A stretch of DNA of 64,000 nucleotides, from NCBI RefSeq assembly GCF_007752935.1, contig NZ_CP036319.1:4878501-4942500 (forward strand), in the 5' to 3' direction. The notes beneath the pieces are model-generated. The model saw only the letters and a program-made list of their open reading frames with translations, did not search any database and was not told the DNA's origin. This DNA is from Crateriforma conspicua. GTDB taxonomy: Bacteria; Planctomycetota; Planctomycetia; Pirellulales; Pirellulaceae. The translations under genes and the position numbers were made by a program. Below are positions 27,739 to 37,407 of this stretch, piece after piece (positions within the stretch are counted from its first letter, which is position 1; each line of letters begins with the position of its first letter).

Positions 27739-29799
27739 TCACGACAAACGTCCACCGGCGATCAGCATGACGACCGAGTGTGATTCTGCCTGATAGTGGT
27801 TCGTTGCCACCGTCGGGGCAGAGTCTTGATGAACGATGTCGTCAGGCGACTCCAGCGACGTATCGATCCACCTTCGCCACGGTCCGACGTCCAGCGACGG
27901 CAACTCGAACTCCATCGGTTGCCAATACGCATTGAGGATCAGGTGAAAGTAAATCTTGGCGTTTCGTAATTGTGCGTGGAGCGCCAGGCAATGGGACGAG
28001 TCGCCCCAATCCGGTTGATTCAGCTTCACACCATGCCAAGTTTCGTTGGCTTCACATAGCAAATCCACCAAGGTGACGCGTTCCCGTTCGTGGATCGTTG
28101 TTCGGCGAACCCGCTGGTCACAGAAAACTTGAACGAAGCGATGGATGTCAGCATGCTGTTCCAGCAATGACCAGTCAAACCAACTGATTTCATTGTCTTG
28201 GCAATACGCGTTGTTGTTTCCCCTTTGCGTCCGTCGCACTTCGTCGCCCATCGTGACCATCGGAATGCCCAGCGAAAGCATGGTCACCGTCAACATGTTT
28301 TTGACTTGACGATTCCGAAGCCGTTCAATCTCCGGGTCGTCGGTCGGCCCCTCCGATCCGCAATTCCAACTGCGATTGTCATTACAGCCATCGCGATTCT
28401 GTTCACCGTTGGCATCGTTGTGTTTTTCGTTGTAGGAAACCAAATCATTCAGAGTGAAACCATCGTGGCAGGTGACGAAGTTCACGCTTTGTTCCGGTTC
28501 CCGCAGCTTGTGACCATACAGTTCGGGACTGCCGACAATGCGGTCGGCGATTCGCCGAACCGATCCCGGCTGGCAACGAAAGAAATCTCGCACATCATCC
28601 CGGAATCGGCCATTCCATTCACGCCAAGCATCGCCCACAAAGCTGCCGACCTGATACAACCCGGCGGCATCCCAGGCTTCGGCCAACAATTTTGTCCCCG
28701 CCAACTGCGGATCGGATTCAATGTCCCACAGCACCGGTGGGTTCGGCAGCGGAACCCCGTCCGAATCGCGTGATAGGATCGACGCTAGGTCAAATCGAAA
28801 TCCGTCGACGTGCATCTCACGCACCCAATAACGCAGGCTGTCGACGATCATGCGGCGTACGATCGGATGATTAGCGTTCAGCGTATTCCCACATCCGGTG
28901 TAATTCGCATATTGGTCATCGTGTAAAATGTAATAGGTGGATCGATCGATCCCACGAAAGGACAAAGTGGGTCCGCGTTCATTGCCTTCGGCGGTATGGT
29001 TGTAGACGACGTCCAAGATGACTTCGATTCCGGCACGGTGCAGTGCTTTCACCATATCACGGAACTCACACACCGGCCCCAGTGGATCCTGGCGCGAACT
29101 ATAGGCCGCATGTGGCGCGAAGAACGAAATCGGCGCGTATCCCCAATAGTTTGTTTTTCCCTCCGGTGCGTCGAGGGCATCAAACTGAAACACGGGCAAC
29201 AGTTCCACCGCCGTAACGCCCAATTCTTTCAAATAGGGGATCTTTTCGATCAGCCCGGCGTAGGTCCCCTGTTTTGACGGAGAGACTCCCGATCGCGGAT
29301 CGCGCGTGAAGCCACGAACGTGCATTTCGTAAATGATGGTTTGTGCGGCGGCCCGCCGTAGCGGACGGTCGCCTTCCCAGTCGTAATCTGACGCGTCCAC
29401 GACGACACTTTTCATCGCCGTTGCCGAATTGTCACCGGGATTGGACGCGGCATCACGGCGATAGCCATTGGGTACCACGACGCCACGTCCATAGGGGTCC
29501 AATAAAACTTTTTCGGGATCCGGGCGTGCCCCGTGCATGCCCGTGGCCTGGCCATGCACACGAAAACCATACAGTTGGCCGGCCGTCAGCCCGGGAACAA
29601 AGCGGTGCCAATAGTGATAGGTACGATTGGATCCCGGATGAAAGGAAATCACCTGCGTGGGAACTTCGTCATCCTCGCGGTCAAACAACAGCAACTCCAC
29701 ACCTGCTGCGACGCGAGAATACAAACTGAAATTGACACCGCCATCAACGACGGTTGCCCCCAGCGGCGACGGTTGTCCGGAATCGGGATGTTGGTTCAT
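27739..29799 (-). CDS. glgX: Glycogen debranching enzyme (isoamylase family GH13)
   Basis: 686 aa from the ATG at 29799, chosen over a TTG seven codons earlier because AAAGGA lies 8 bp before it. An N-terminal CBM48-like domain (LGATVVDGGVNFSLYS) precedes the GH13 barrel: DVVYNHTAEGN, the nucleophile region VDGFRFDLAS, the acid/base in LLAEAWDAAG, and NFVTCHDG. The GGTYYxLxD-like segment and CNDNRSWNCGSEG are typical of GlgX/isoamylase. It hydrolyses alpha-1,6 branches of limit dextrins from glycogen. Monocistronic here, followed by the end of the V-ATPase operon on the same strand. Confidence 0.94.
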   Translation of the reverse strand: MNQHPDSGQPSPLGATVVDGGVNFSLYSRVAAGVELLLFDREDDEVPTQVISFHPGSNRTYHYWHRFVPGLTAGQLYGFRVHGQATGMHGARPDPEKVLLDPYGRGVVVPNGYRRDAASNPGDNSATAMKSVVVDASDYDWEGDRPLRRAAAQTIIYEMHVRGFTRDPRSGVSPSKQGTYAGLIEKIPYLKELGVTAVELLPVFQFDALDAPEGKTNYWGYAPISFFAPHAAYSSRQDPLGPVCEFRDMVKALHRAGIEVILDVVYNHTAEGNERGPTLSFRGIDRSTYYILHDDQYANYTGCGNTLNANHPIVRRMIVDSLRYWVREMHVDGFRFDLASILSRDSDGVPLPNPPVLWDIESDPQLAGTKLLAEAWDAAGLYQVGSFVGDAWREWNGRFRDDVRDFFRCQPGSVRRIADRIVGSPELYGHKLREPEQSVNFVTCHDGFTLNDLVSYNEKHNDANGEQNRDGCNDNRSWNCGSEGPTDDPEIERLRNRQVKNMLTVTMLSLGIPMVTMGDEVRRTQRGNNNAYCQDNEISWFDWSLLEQHADIHRFVQVFCDQRVRRTTIHERERVTLVDLLCEANETWHGVKLNQPDWGDSSHCLALHAQLRNAKIYFHLILNAYWQPMEFELPSLDVGPWRRWIDTSLESPDDIVHQDSAPTVATNHYQAESHSVVMLIAGGRLS

Positions 29800-29932
29800 G
29801 ACATTGGATCCTTTGTCCAATCCAATGGATCAAATTCGAATCTCGCGATCAGTCCAACATTCCGCCAAGAAGTCTCTGGATTGGAAATTTAAGACCCAAA
29901 CCACCTTAGGTGTCGACGTCGTTGAACCAAGA

Positions 29933-31729
29933 TCACGATCGGCTTGCGATTGCCTCAATTTGTTCTCGGTAGCTTTCGTAGTCCGGCGTTCCAGGCGCAC
30001 TGTAGTTCCAGTTTTTGTACAACCCGATCAGTCGGGTAAACAGTTCGCGAACCTCCTCGCGGCTATCAAATTCATCATCACGATCGATCAAACGTATCAG
30101 CAGCCTGAGCGATTCCAATTGGCGATCGCGGGGCATGCATGCGTCGACATCGTCAAACGCGTCTTGTTGCAAATACGCCATGTCCACGAGGACGGATTTC
30201 TGCCAAGTGATGAAGTCTTCCAGCGTGATCCCCTCTTCGCCGGTCACTTGCATCATCTGGTTGATCGATTCTCCTTGCTGAAGTAGCTCGTGCAGTCGTT
30301 TAACATCGCCGATCCAATCGGCATCCAAGTTTTCGCCCAGCCACGGTGCCAACTGGTCCAGGTATCGCGACCAAGAAATCAGCGGGTCGATCGCCGGATA
30401 AAAGCGTTTGTACGCGCGATCATAAGACAATCCCAGAAAGGTCTTGACCGTCCCCAGGGTGGATTGCGTGACGGGTTCTTCGAAGTTTCCCCCGGCGGGG
30501 GAAACCGTTCCGATCATCGTCAGACTGCCCTGTGAACCATCGGGACAGCAAATCACGCCCGCTCGCTCGTAAACGTTTTTGACGGACGAATCCAAGTAGG
30601 CGGGAAACGCTTCTTCACCAGGAATTTCTTCCATCCGTCCCGACGTTTCCCGCATCGCTTGGGCCCAGCGGGATGTCGAATCGGCGATCAACAGAACGCT
30701 CAGCCCCATTTGTCGATAGTATTCCGCCAGCGTCACCCCCATGTAAATGGAGGCTTCACGAGCGGCAACCGGCATCGATGACGTGTTGCAAATGATGATG
30801 GTTCGATCCATCAATGTGCCGCCGGTGCGTGGATCTTCCGTCTCGGGATACAAGGTGATCGTTTCGACGACTTCGCCCGCTCGTTCGCCACAGGCAACCA
30901 CCAAAACGACATCCACGGTGGAATAACGCGCGATCGTGCTTTGCAATACCGTCTTGCCCGCACCAAACGGACCGGGGATGCATCCAGTTCCGCCAGAGGC
31001 AATCGGAAAAAAAGTGTCGATGATCCGAGTCCCGGTCGTCAACGGTTCCTGGGGATACAAACGCTGGGCAAAATTCCGACGCAGCAACGATCCGGGAACC
31101 GGACGCCGCACCGGCCAGCGTTGCATCATCGTCACGTCACGTTCCTGGCCCGCCGACTCGATACGTGCGATCGGATCACTTAACGAATGCTTTCCCTCTG
31201 CGATCCAGGTCACCGTGACGGAATCCGATTCGCCGAATGGGACCAGGATTTTGTGCATCACAGGGCCCTCGGGAACGGTCCCCAAAACGCCACCCGGCGC
31301 GACGCGCTGGCCAACGGACACGGCGGGTGTGAATTCCCAACGTTGGTCCATGTCCAGTGGTTCGACAGAGACGCCACGTGGAAGGAAAAAGCCATGTTGC
31401 TGCGCCAGGTCGTGCAGTGGATTTTGCAAGCCGTCGAAAACACGTCCCAACAACCCAGGGCCCAAAGTCGCCGACAACATTTCGTTGGTCATTTCGACTC
31501 GGTCACCAACGCGAACCCCGGTGGTGTCCTCGAACACTTGCATGTCGGCGGTACGTCCGCGAATCCGCAAGACCTCCGCTTTCAGTCGTTCGTCGCCGAC
31601 ACAAACGTATCCGACTTCGTTCTTCATGACCGACGCATCATCGTCGATCTGGATCAGGACCAAGCTTTCCCGCACTTGCACCACGGTGGCGGTTCGGCCG
31701 GCACTCTTTTGGTCATCAGTCTGCGACAT
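29933..31729 (-). CDS. atpA: V-type ATP synthase/ATPase catalytic subunit A
   Basis: 598 aa. Catalytic subunit of the V1 head. The Walker A P-loop is GPFGAGKTVLQ, and the A-type non-homologous insert (LPRGVSVEPLD ... VAPGGVLGTVPEGPVMHKILVPFGESDSVTVTWIAEGKHSL) lies before it. The Walker B strand (LSVLLIADSTSRWAQAMRE) and GRMEEIPGEEAFPAYL are present. It is the last gene of the operon here, with its start overlapping the DUF2764 gene by 14 bp. In Chlamydia and Bacteroidetes the A gene normally precedes B, so its terminal position is unusual. Confidence 0.97.
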   Translation of the reverse strand: MSQTDDQKSAGRTATVVQVRESLVLIQIDDDASVMKNEVGYVCVGDERLKAEVLRIRGRTADMQVFEDTTGVRVGDRVEMTNEMLSATLGPGLLGRVFDGLQNPLHDLAQQHGFFLPRGVSVEPLDMDQRWEFTPAVSVGQRVAPGGVLGTVPEGPVMHKILVPFGESDSVTVTWIAEGKHSLSDPIARIESAGQERDVTMMQRWPVRRPVPGSLLRRNFAQRLYPQEPLTTGTRIIDTFFPIASGGTGCIPGPFGAGKTVLQSTIARYSTVDVVLVVACGERAGEVVETITLYPETEDPRTGGTLMDRTIIICNTSSMPVAAREASIYMGVTLAEYYRQMGLSVLLIADSTSRWAQAMRETSGRMEEIPGEEAFPAYLDSSVKNVYERAGVICCPDGSQGSLTMIGTVSPAGGNFEEPVTQSTLGTVKTFLGLSYDRAYKRFYPAIDPLISWSRYLDQLAPWLGENLDADWIGDVKRLHELLQQGESINQMMQVTGEEGITLEDFITWQKSVLVDMAYLQQDAFDDVDACMPRDRQLESLRLLIRLIDRDDEFDSREEVRELFTRLIGLYKNWNYSAPGTPDYESYREQIEAIASRS

Positions 31730-32375
31730 GCGTCACCCTATCAATCAAATTTTGAAAACGCTGTTTCGCTTCTGCCGAATCGTTTGCCAACCAAGACCGA
31801 AGCAGATCCCACTTGAAGACATAGGCGACCACCGCAGCGAACCCAAACACGGATTGCTCGGCCATCCGACCTAGCCAGCGCCAATTCAATTCTGCCATTG
31901 CTTGCTCCAGCCCTAGGGCGTCACCACTGGCCAATCGATCGGACGCCCCCGTCAGCCACGGGTAGACATTGGACAACCCAAAAACCGGCTTGTCCCAGTT
32001 CCAATAAATCTGATGAATCGGGCTCGAGGGATCCGCAAACAACGCCGTCGCTGGCGGCCCCATCGCAGCCTGCTTCCGACGGAGCGCCGCCAGCAAGGTT
32101 TGTTGTGTCATGCGATAGTCCAAGTAACCGCGAAGCGGTGTGGGAATCGGAGATTCGACCAACAGGCGATAGCGTTTCGCAATCACATGATCTGACTCGA
32201 TGGCCGATCCATCGCTGCGCAATTGAACGAACGGCCAAACGCGATGCAGCGATTCGGCATCGCCCCGACGAAGCAGTCCCAAACGTTGTCGCAACCGCAG
32301 GGGTGTGATGGGGCAATGTTCCGCCGACTGGAAATGCGGCAGGTGCGGCAAACTGGCGATCAAGTCGTAATACAT
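31716..32375 (-). CDS. DUF2764 V-ATPase-associated protein
   Basis: 219 aa from the ATG at 32375 (MYYDLIASLPHLPHF), the usual family start; a longer frame begins 39 bp earlier. DUF2764 proteins occur only inside PVC/Bacteroidetes-type V-ATPase operons, between E and A, and are suggested to replace the missing C/d-type stalk subunit. The sequence is mainly helical (LDYRMTQQTLLAALRRKQAAM, AMAELNWRWLGRMAEQ). Flanked closely by atpE and atpA. Confidence 0.85.
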   Translation of the reverse strand: MYYDLIASLPHLPHFQSAEHCPITPLRLRQRLGLLRRGDAESLHRVWPFVQLRSDGSAIESDHVIAKRYRLLVESPIPTPLRGYLDYRMTQQTLLAALRRKQAAMGPPATALFADPSSPIHQIYWNWDKPVFGLSNVYPWLTGASDRLASGDALGLEQAMAELNWRWLGRMAEQSVFGFAAVVAYVFKWDLLRSWLANDSAEAKQRFQNLIDRVTHVAD

Positions 32376-32382
32376 GACGGGA

Positions 32383-33039
32383 TTACGCGGACTCCGTCCC
32401 CTCCAGAATGGCACGGAAGCGCGGCACGATCCGCTGCGCGATCAATCGAGCGACGGCGCGGTCGGAAAGATCAATCTCCAGCTGATCCTGAACCAGACGC
32501 ACCCGAGCCCCACCTTCGATCTCATGCGTCGGCATCAGCTCGATCCCTTCACGCAACATGTCACTTGACAGGGCCAGGATCGCTTCGCGTGCATCGTCTT
32601 CCAATGTCGTTTCGCCCAACAATGCTTGGGATACCCGGACGTGGATCTCTTTGTCTTGAATCAATTCCTCGGCGGCATGACCGGCCAAGACCAAGACAAG
32701 GTTACGGACCAGTTCGTGATCACACGTGGCCGACACGACCATCCGACTCAAGAATTCCTCGAACCTCTCGGTCACCCGTGATTTCAACACCAAAACGGCG
32801 TCCCGGGCGGCCAGGTCCAGCGCGTCCAGCGAAGCGGACCGGTGCGCGTCGATCTCGGCTTTCGCTTTGTCTTTTTCCTGTTCCGCTTCCGCCTTGGCGC
32901 TGGCGATAATCGCCGCAGCCTCCGCACGTGCATCATTCAGAATCCGATCGGCCTCCGTTTGCGCCGCCTGGACGCCTTGGTCGCGAATCTTATCGATCAG
33001 CTGCTGAACGCCGCCGGATGTTTGATTGTTGGATTCCAT
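32383..33039 (-). CDS. atpE: V-type ATP synthase/ATPase subunit E (peripheral stalk)
   Basis: 218 aa from the ATG at 33039, preceded by AAGGTG. The N-terminal half is a long coiled coil (IRDQGVQAAQTEADRILNDARAEAAAIIASAKAEAEQEKDKAKAEI), the C-terminal half a globular head (VRLVQDQLEIDLSDRAVARLIAQRIVPRFRAILEG), as in V-type stator subunit E. No separate subunit G gene is visible. Lies between atpK and the DUF2764 gene. Confidence 0.9.
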   Translation of the reverse strand: MESNNQTSGGVQQLIDKIRDQGVQAAQTEADRILNDARAEAAAIIASAKAEAEQEKDKAKAEIDAHRSASLDALDLAARDAVLVLKSRVTERFEEFLSRMVVSATCDHELVRNLVLVLAGHAAEELIQDKEIHVRVSQALLGETTLEDDAREAILALSSDMLREGIELMPTHEIEGGARVRLVQDQLEIDLSDRAVARLIAQRIVPRFRAILEGTESA

Positions 33040-33094
33040 GTTGGCACCTTGCAGGTGTGCTTGAACCGGACAAGTGGGCAGGCTTTCCGACATT

Positions 33095-33541
33095 TCACCC
33101 CGGTAAACGACCGGCCAGAACCAGAGCGAACACAAAAGCAAACACGGCGAAACCTTCGATTAATGCAGCCGGTGCCAATGAGATCCCAAAGACTTCGGGT
33201 TTACTTTTCGATGCGTTGATGGCCGATGCGCAGGCGGTCCCCTGTGCCAATGCACTAAACAGCAAAGCGACGCCAGACAAAGCGCCCAGCGCAAAGATGC
33301 CCGGCGAATTTTCCGCGGTGATCGTCGACGGCAATGCCATGGTTACGACGATGCCATAGATCGTTTGTGATGAAGGCATCGCCGCCACTCCCACAAAACG
33401 TCCAAAGCCGCTTTCGACCTCCAACATCGCACCGCACGCGGCCATTCCGCCGCGCAAACAACCAAGCATGCTGCCCACCGCACCAAGGGCCAGCGGGGCA
33501 TACAGGCCGATCCACCCCAACGTGATGATCGCTAATTCCAT
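33095..33541 (-). CDS. atpK: V-type ATP synthase/ATPase subunit K (membrane rotor, c-like)
   Basis: 148 aa, four membrane helices in two hairpins. The ion-carrying glutamate is Glu129 (ALIEGFAVF). Gln59 and Tyr62 (SSQTIYG) and Gln100 (LAQGTA) line up with Gln65, Tyr68 and Gln110 of the Enterococcus hirae Na+-ATPase rotor, and the Gln100-Glu129 spacing (29) equals that of E. hirae Gln110-Glu139. This ligand set predicts Na+ rather than H+ coupling. It starts 10 bp before the end of atpI. Confidence 0.93.
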   Translation of the reverse strand: MELAIITLGWIGLYAPLALGAVGSMLGCLRGGMAACGAMLEVESGFGRFVGVAAMPSSQTIYGIVVTMALPSTITAENSPGIFALGALSGVALLFSALAQGTACASAINASKSKPEVFGISLAPAALIEGFAVFAFVFALVLAGRLPG

Positions 33542-35406
33542 AGGGAACCTTCCTTTCGTCGAAATGGGGTAAAACGCCGACCTTCGTCTTTCAGTCCCCA
33601 GTTGAAGAACTCGATGACGTTCAGTCGCAACCCGTGAATGACTCCGCTGGAGACCCCCAGCAACAAATTCAATGCGTGTCCGAACAACAACACCAACAAA
33701 GCAAACAGCAATCCCAGACGTGGAAAACTGCTGTGCAGCCCCGCGGCCATGTCATTGAAAGCCGTCGCCAATGATGCCGATGCCAGCCCGAGGGCGAACA
33801 AACGCAGATAGCTCAACACGTCGCCAAACGCCGCGGAAATTTTGGTCAGCCCGATCAAACCACCGACCAAACGTCCGACCGGCTTTTCATGGCGAGCCGT
33901 GAATCCGACGACCATTAACAAGCCGGTGACCACCAAGCCCGCACCGATGGTTGTCAACAAATCCAGCCGTGGCATCGCATAGCCGGCTCCCGCCATCAGG
34001 CCACCGCCCACGGCCATGGCCCAACCCAAGGAAGCCAAACCGTCACGCCAATCGACATAACGCCGCGCGTCCATCAGGTTGGCCAAAATCACGTGCAACC
34101 CACCGACCAAGACCGACACGCCCATCATCAACTGCGAATTGCTCATGTCCAAAACGTTGAATCGGCTCAACAGCGAATTCGGTGACGGCGAAAGCCCAAA
34201 GTAGCTGCCGACCAACACGCCATAGATCAGTGAGACGACGACGATCAACAGCAACATCGGCCGGAAACGTTGCCCTGTCGAACGCTGCAGTTCCGGTTCG
34301 CCCTGTTCGATGTCGGCCGCCGCGATCCAGGCACCGCCACCCTGGGGCGGATGTCCCAGGCGACGCCAAACGGCCAACAATCCGACACCCAGCAAGATCG
34401 CATAACCGGCGTCGGCCAAAATCATGGCAAAGAAAATGGCGAACGATACAAACACGACACCGGACGGATCCCATGTCCAATAGCCCGGCGTCATGTAGAA
34501 GTTGACCAAGTCTTCGCCGGCTTCCGTTTGTGACGTGTTGCGCATCAGCGTGGGCGGACGTTCGCCTTGGACCGGCGGTCGATGTTCGAACAAGATGCCT
34601 TTTTGTTTCGCATATTCCGCCAACTCATCGACACGATCGCTGGGAACCCAAGCCTGCAACGCAAAAACGGGATCCGCGTCCAGCGTCTGACCGGCAGCCT
34701 GCCGTCGTGCTGCGGCGTCTTCCAATTCGGTCAAGCTACGAGCGAACAACAGACACCATCGCGTCAACGAAATCCGTTCGGCCTGAACATCTTCGATGGC
34801 AAATTCGACGTCGTCACGCCGCTTGCTCAATTCCTCGGGCGATCGAGATCCGATTCGCACGCGGGGCACCGGCATGCCGATCGGTTCGTCGATCGATACG
34901 ACAACGACGTAGCAAAACCGGGCATCGCGATTGACCGTTTGCCAAGCACCGATGTCGTTGGAAGGTGATTCCGACAACCTCGATTCCACCGCTGGCATCT
35001 CGTTGTGAGGCACCACATAGAACCACAGGCGCAGGTCGCCCATCTCTTGGATGGAAGCGAAACGAAACTTGCCGAACGGCCTGACCAATTCCAACCGTTG
35101 AATCAAGTCGTCACGTTCTTCATTCAGCGTCTGCAATTGTGATTGCAACTGCAATGCCTTCCGCTCGATGGCATCTGCATCGAATCGCTCGGGGTCACGG
35201 ATCTGTCGACGTCGATGCGGCGATGACAACAAAAACTTCAACGCATCGCGTGCGGGACCGGACGGCCCATCATGCAAAGCAGTTGCTCCCGGTTGATCGA
35301 ACGGGATGATTTCCAAGCATCCGAAACGGTGCAGATCATCCAGCAAACGTTCTTTTTCGCTGGTCAATCCGGCAAAGGTGACTCGTTCTAACGCGACGAT
35401 GCTCAC
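33532..35406 (-). CDS. atpI: V-type ATP synthase/ATPase subunit I (a-like stator)
   Basis: 624 aa from a GTG at 35406 that overlaps the atpD stop (GTGA). A cytoplasmic N-terminal half of about 300 residues with coiled coils (RKALQLQSQLQTLNEERDDLIQRLELV) links to the peripheral stalk. The C-terminal half has seven or eight membrane helices, with a conserved arginine helix in SYLRLFALGLASASLATAFNDMA and LFGHALNLLLGVSSGVIHGLRLNVIEFFNWG. This subunit forms the ion half-channels next to the K ring. Confidence 0.94.
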   Translation of the reverse strand: MSIVALERVTFAGLTSEKERLLDDLHRFGCLEIIPFDQPGATALHDGPSGPARDALKFLLSSPHRRRQIRDPERFDADAIERKALQLQSQLQTLNEERDDLIQRLELVRPFGKFRFASIQEMGDLRLWFYVVPHNEMPAVESRLSESPSNDIGAWQTVNRDARFCYVVVVSIDEPIGMPVPRVRIGSRSPEELSKRRDDVEFAIEDVQAERISLTRWCLLFARSLTELEDAAARRQAAGQTLDADPVFALQAWVPSDRVDELAEYAKQKGILFEHRPPVQGERPPTLMRNTSQTEAGEDLVNFYMTPGYWTWDPSGVVFVSFAIFFAMILADAGYAILLGVGLLAVWRRLGHPPQGGGAWIAAADIEQGEPELQRSTGQRFRPMLLLIVVVSLIYGVLVGSYFGLSPSPNSLLSRFNVLDMSNSQLMMGVSVLVGGLHVILANLMDARRYVDWRDGLASLGWAMAVGGGLMAGAGYAMPRLDLLTTIGAGLVVTGLLMVVGFTARHEKPVGRLVGGLIGLTKISAAFGDVLSYLRLFALGLASASLATAFNDMAAGLHSSFPRLGLLFALLVLLFGHALNLLLGVSSGVIHGLRLNVIEFFNWGLKDEGRRFTPFRRKEGSLWN

Positions 35407-36032
35407 GTGCCCCACTCCCCGGTGTCCCATCCACCGCCGGCGGTCTGCTGTTTTGTTTTTGCCAACTTGGATGTAATGACGGCGGCTCGTTCGGCGTCGC
35501 CCAGAAAGATTCGAATCCGCTGGATATTCTTCTGTGCCTCCGGAATCAAAATTTTCTCGAACAAGTTCACCCGCTGGGTGATGCGGCGAACGGCTTGGTT
35601 CAAGATTTCAACCCGCTGGCCAGCGATGCGGGCACGCACACGAGCCTCCGATGCATCTTTCAGTCGCTGAACCAAAATATCCACCCACGCGGGAGTCGAC
35701 AGACGTGAGTAATCACAAACCGTGAATTCGACACGTTGCAACACGGGCAACCGCGTTCCCACCACGTTCTGTTGGCCGACCTGATAGCCGTCCATGGTCA
35801 CCAAGCCCGACAGATCGATTCGCGAATCCGCCAACATGGGAAGTTCATCGCCGATGCCAGCTTCCAAAGTTTCCGCGGCCAATAGTGCGGCTTGGTGTTC
35901 CGCACGTGCCTTTTGGGCTTCGACGGTCAACTGTCTGCGTTTCAAATCCAACGAAGGCAGCAGTTTCCGGTACAGCTTCAGGTTCTGCTGTTGCTGTTGA
36001 AGACTGTTCTTGCTGAGTCGCAGTTTCGCCAT
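35403..36032 (-). CDS. atpD: V-type ATP synthase/ATPase subunit D (central stalk)
   Basis: 209 aa. N- and C-terminal helices form the antiparallel coiled coil of the rotor shaft: LSKNSLQQQQQNLKLYRKLLPSLDLKRRQL and VRRITQRVNLFEKILIPEAQKNIQRIRIFLGDAERAAV, both strong family signatures. It is encoded between atpB and atpI with only 6 bp before it, and couples ATP hydrolysis in A/B to rotation of the K ring. Confidence 0.95.
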   Translation of the reverse strand: MAKLRLSKNSLQQQQQNLKLYRKLLPSLDLKRRQLTVEAQKARAEHQAALLAAETLEAGIGDELPMLADSRIDLSGLVTMDGYQVGQQNVVGTRLPVLQRVEFTVCDYSRLSTPAWVDILVQRLKDASEARVRARIAGQRVEILNQAVRRITQRVNLFEKILIPEAQKNIQRIRIFLGDAERAAVITSKLAKTKQQTAGGGWDTGEWGT

Positions 36033-36038
36033 GGCATG

Positions 36039-37391
36039 CTAACCTTTTGCCGCAGCCATCGAATCCGTTGGTCTCGGAAAGTACTTGTCGACCAGGTGCT
36101 GTTTCATCAACAGTTCTTGAGAATCAAAGCACTCGGCAAGCGTTTGCCAACACAAATCCAACGCTTCGGTCACGCCCATGGAGACGCGAATATCCATAAA
36201 ACGATCGCGGAACAGGCGACCGTACTCCAAAAGCTTTTCGTCAAATGGCGACAGTTCAAAAGCCATCGCCTGTTTCTTTTGGGCTTCGACTGCCTCGGAA
36301 TAAAAGCGGATCATCGTGTTCATGATCTGCGAATGATCCTCGCGAGTGGTTTTGCCGATCACGTGCTGTTTCAGACGCGATAGCGAACCAAAGGGATCGA
36401 TGATTCCGCCGTGCAGATAGAATTGGCCTTCGGTGATGTACCCGGTATTGTCGGGGACGGGGTGAGTCACATCGTCACCGGGCATCGTCGTGACACTCAA
36501 AATGGTGACCGAACCGGCCCCTTTAAAGTCACACGCTTTTTCGTACCGCTGTGCTAATTGCGTATACAAATCGCCCATGTAGCCGCGGACCGCCGGAATG
36601 CGTTCTTGCGCCACACCGATTTCCTTCATCGCGTCGGCATAGGCGGTCATGTCGGTCAGCAGCACCAGCACACGTTTGTTTTCTTCCACTGCAAACTTTT
36701 CGGCGACCGCCAACGCCATGTCGGGGACCAGCAAACGTTCGACCAGCGGATCAGATGCCTGATTGACGAACATCACGGTCCGGGCAAAGACGCCGTGCTG
36801 TTCAAAACTGGTGCGAAAAAAACTGTAGTCGTCAAAAATCAATCCGAGCCCACCGAACACCAACACGTCGGCATCGGCTTGAAACCCGATCCGCGCCAGT
36901 AGTTCACTGTGCGGTTCGCCGGCGACCGAAAAGATTGGAATCTTTTGGCTTTCGACCAAGCTGTTGAACAGGTCGATCATTGGGACGCGGGTTTCGATCA
37001 TCCGAGTCGGCATCACCCGCATCACCGGATTGACGGTCGGACCGCCAACGCGGATGTGGGGATCCGCCGAAAGATCAGGTCCGCCGTCCATCGGTTCGCC
37101 GGACCCGCGAAAAATGCGTCCCAGAATGTTTGGCGAATAGACCACATCCAGCGGTCGCCCTAAAAACTGAACCGTCGCATCGGTCGACAGCCCCTTGCCA
37201 CCGGCGAAGACCTGCAGACTGACCAAATCGCGATCCAATCCGATCACTCGAGCCAGCGACGTCTCGCCGTCGGTATTCTGAATCTCCGCCATGTCCCCCA
37301 GCGCCACGCCGGTGGCACGCAACCGGATCACGTCGCCGACGATTTCGTCCACCCGCGTGTGGCGAATGAGTTGTTGCAACTGTGAATCCAT
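36039..37391 (-). CDS. atpB: V-type ATP synthase/ATPase subunit B (regulatory)
   Basis: 450 aa from the ATG at 37391, with AAGGGA just upstream. Non-catalytic head subunit, with no P-loop lysine (FSVAGEPHSELLARI in its place), as expected. Other blocks are VSLQVFAGGKGLSTDATVQFLG, GRIFRGSGEPMDGGP, VLLTDMTAYADAMKEIG and GYMGDLYTQLAQRYEKA. First gene of the V-ATPase set, 16 bp after the RND pump gene, so probably co-transcribed with it. Confidence 0.96.
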   Translation of the reverse strand: MDSQLQQLIRHTRVDEIVGDVIRLRATGVALGDMAEIQNTDGETSLARVIGLDRDLVSLQVFAGGKGLSTDATVQFLGRPLDVVYSPNILGRIFRGSGEPMDGGPDLSADPHIRVGGPTVNPVMRVMPTRMIETRVPMIDLFNSLVESQKIPIFSVAGEPHSELLARIGFQADADVLVFGGLGLIFDDYSFFRTSFEQHGVFARTVMFVNQASDPLVERLLVPDMALAVAEKFAVEENKRVLVLLTDMTAYADAMKEIGVAQERIPAVRGYMGDLYTQLAQRYEKACDFKGAGSVTILSVTTMPGDDVTHPVPDNTGYITEGQFYLHGGIIDPFGSLSRLKQHVIGKTTREDHSQIMNTMIRFYSEAVEAQKKQAMAFELSPFDEKLLEYGRLFRDRFMDIRVSMGVTEALDLCWQTLAECFDSQELLMKQHLVDKYFPRPTDSMAAAKG

Positions 37392-37407
37392 CGGCCGTCC
37401 CTTCACG

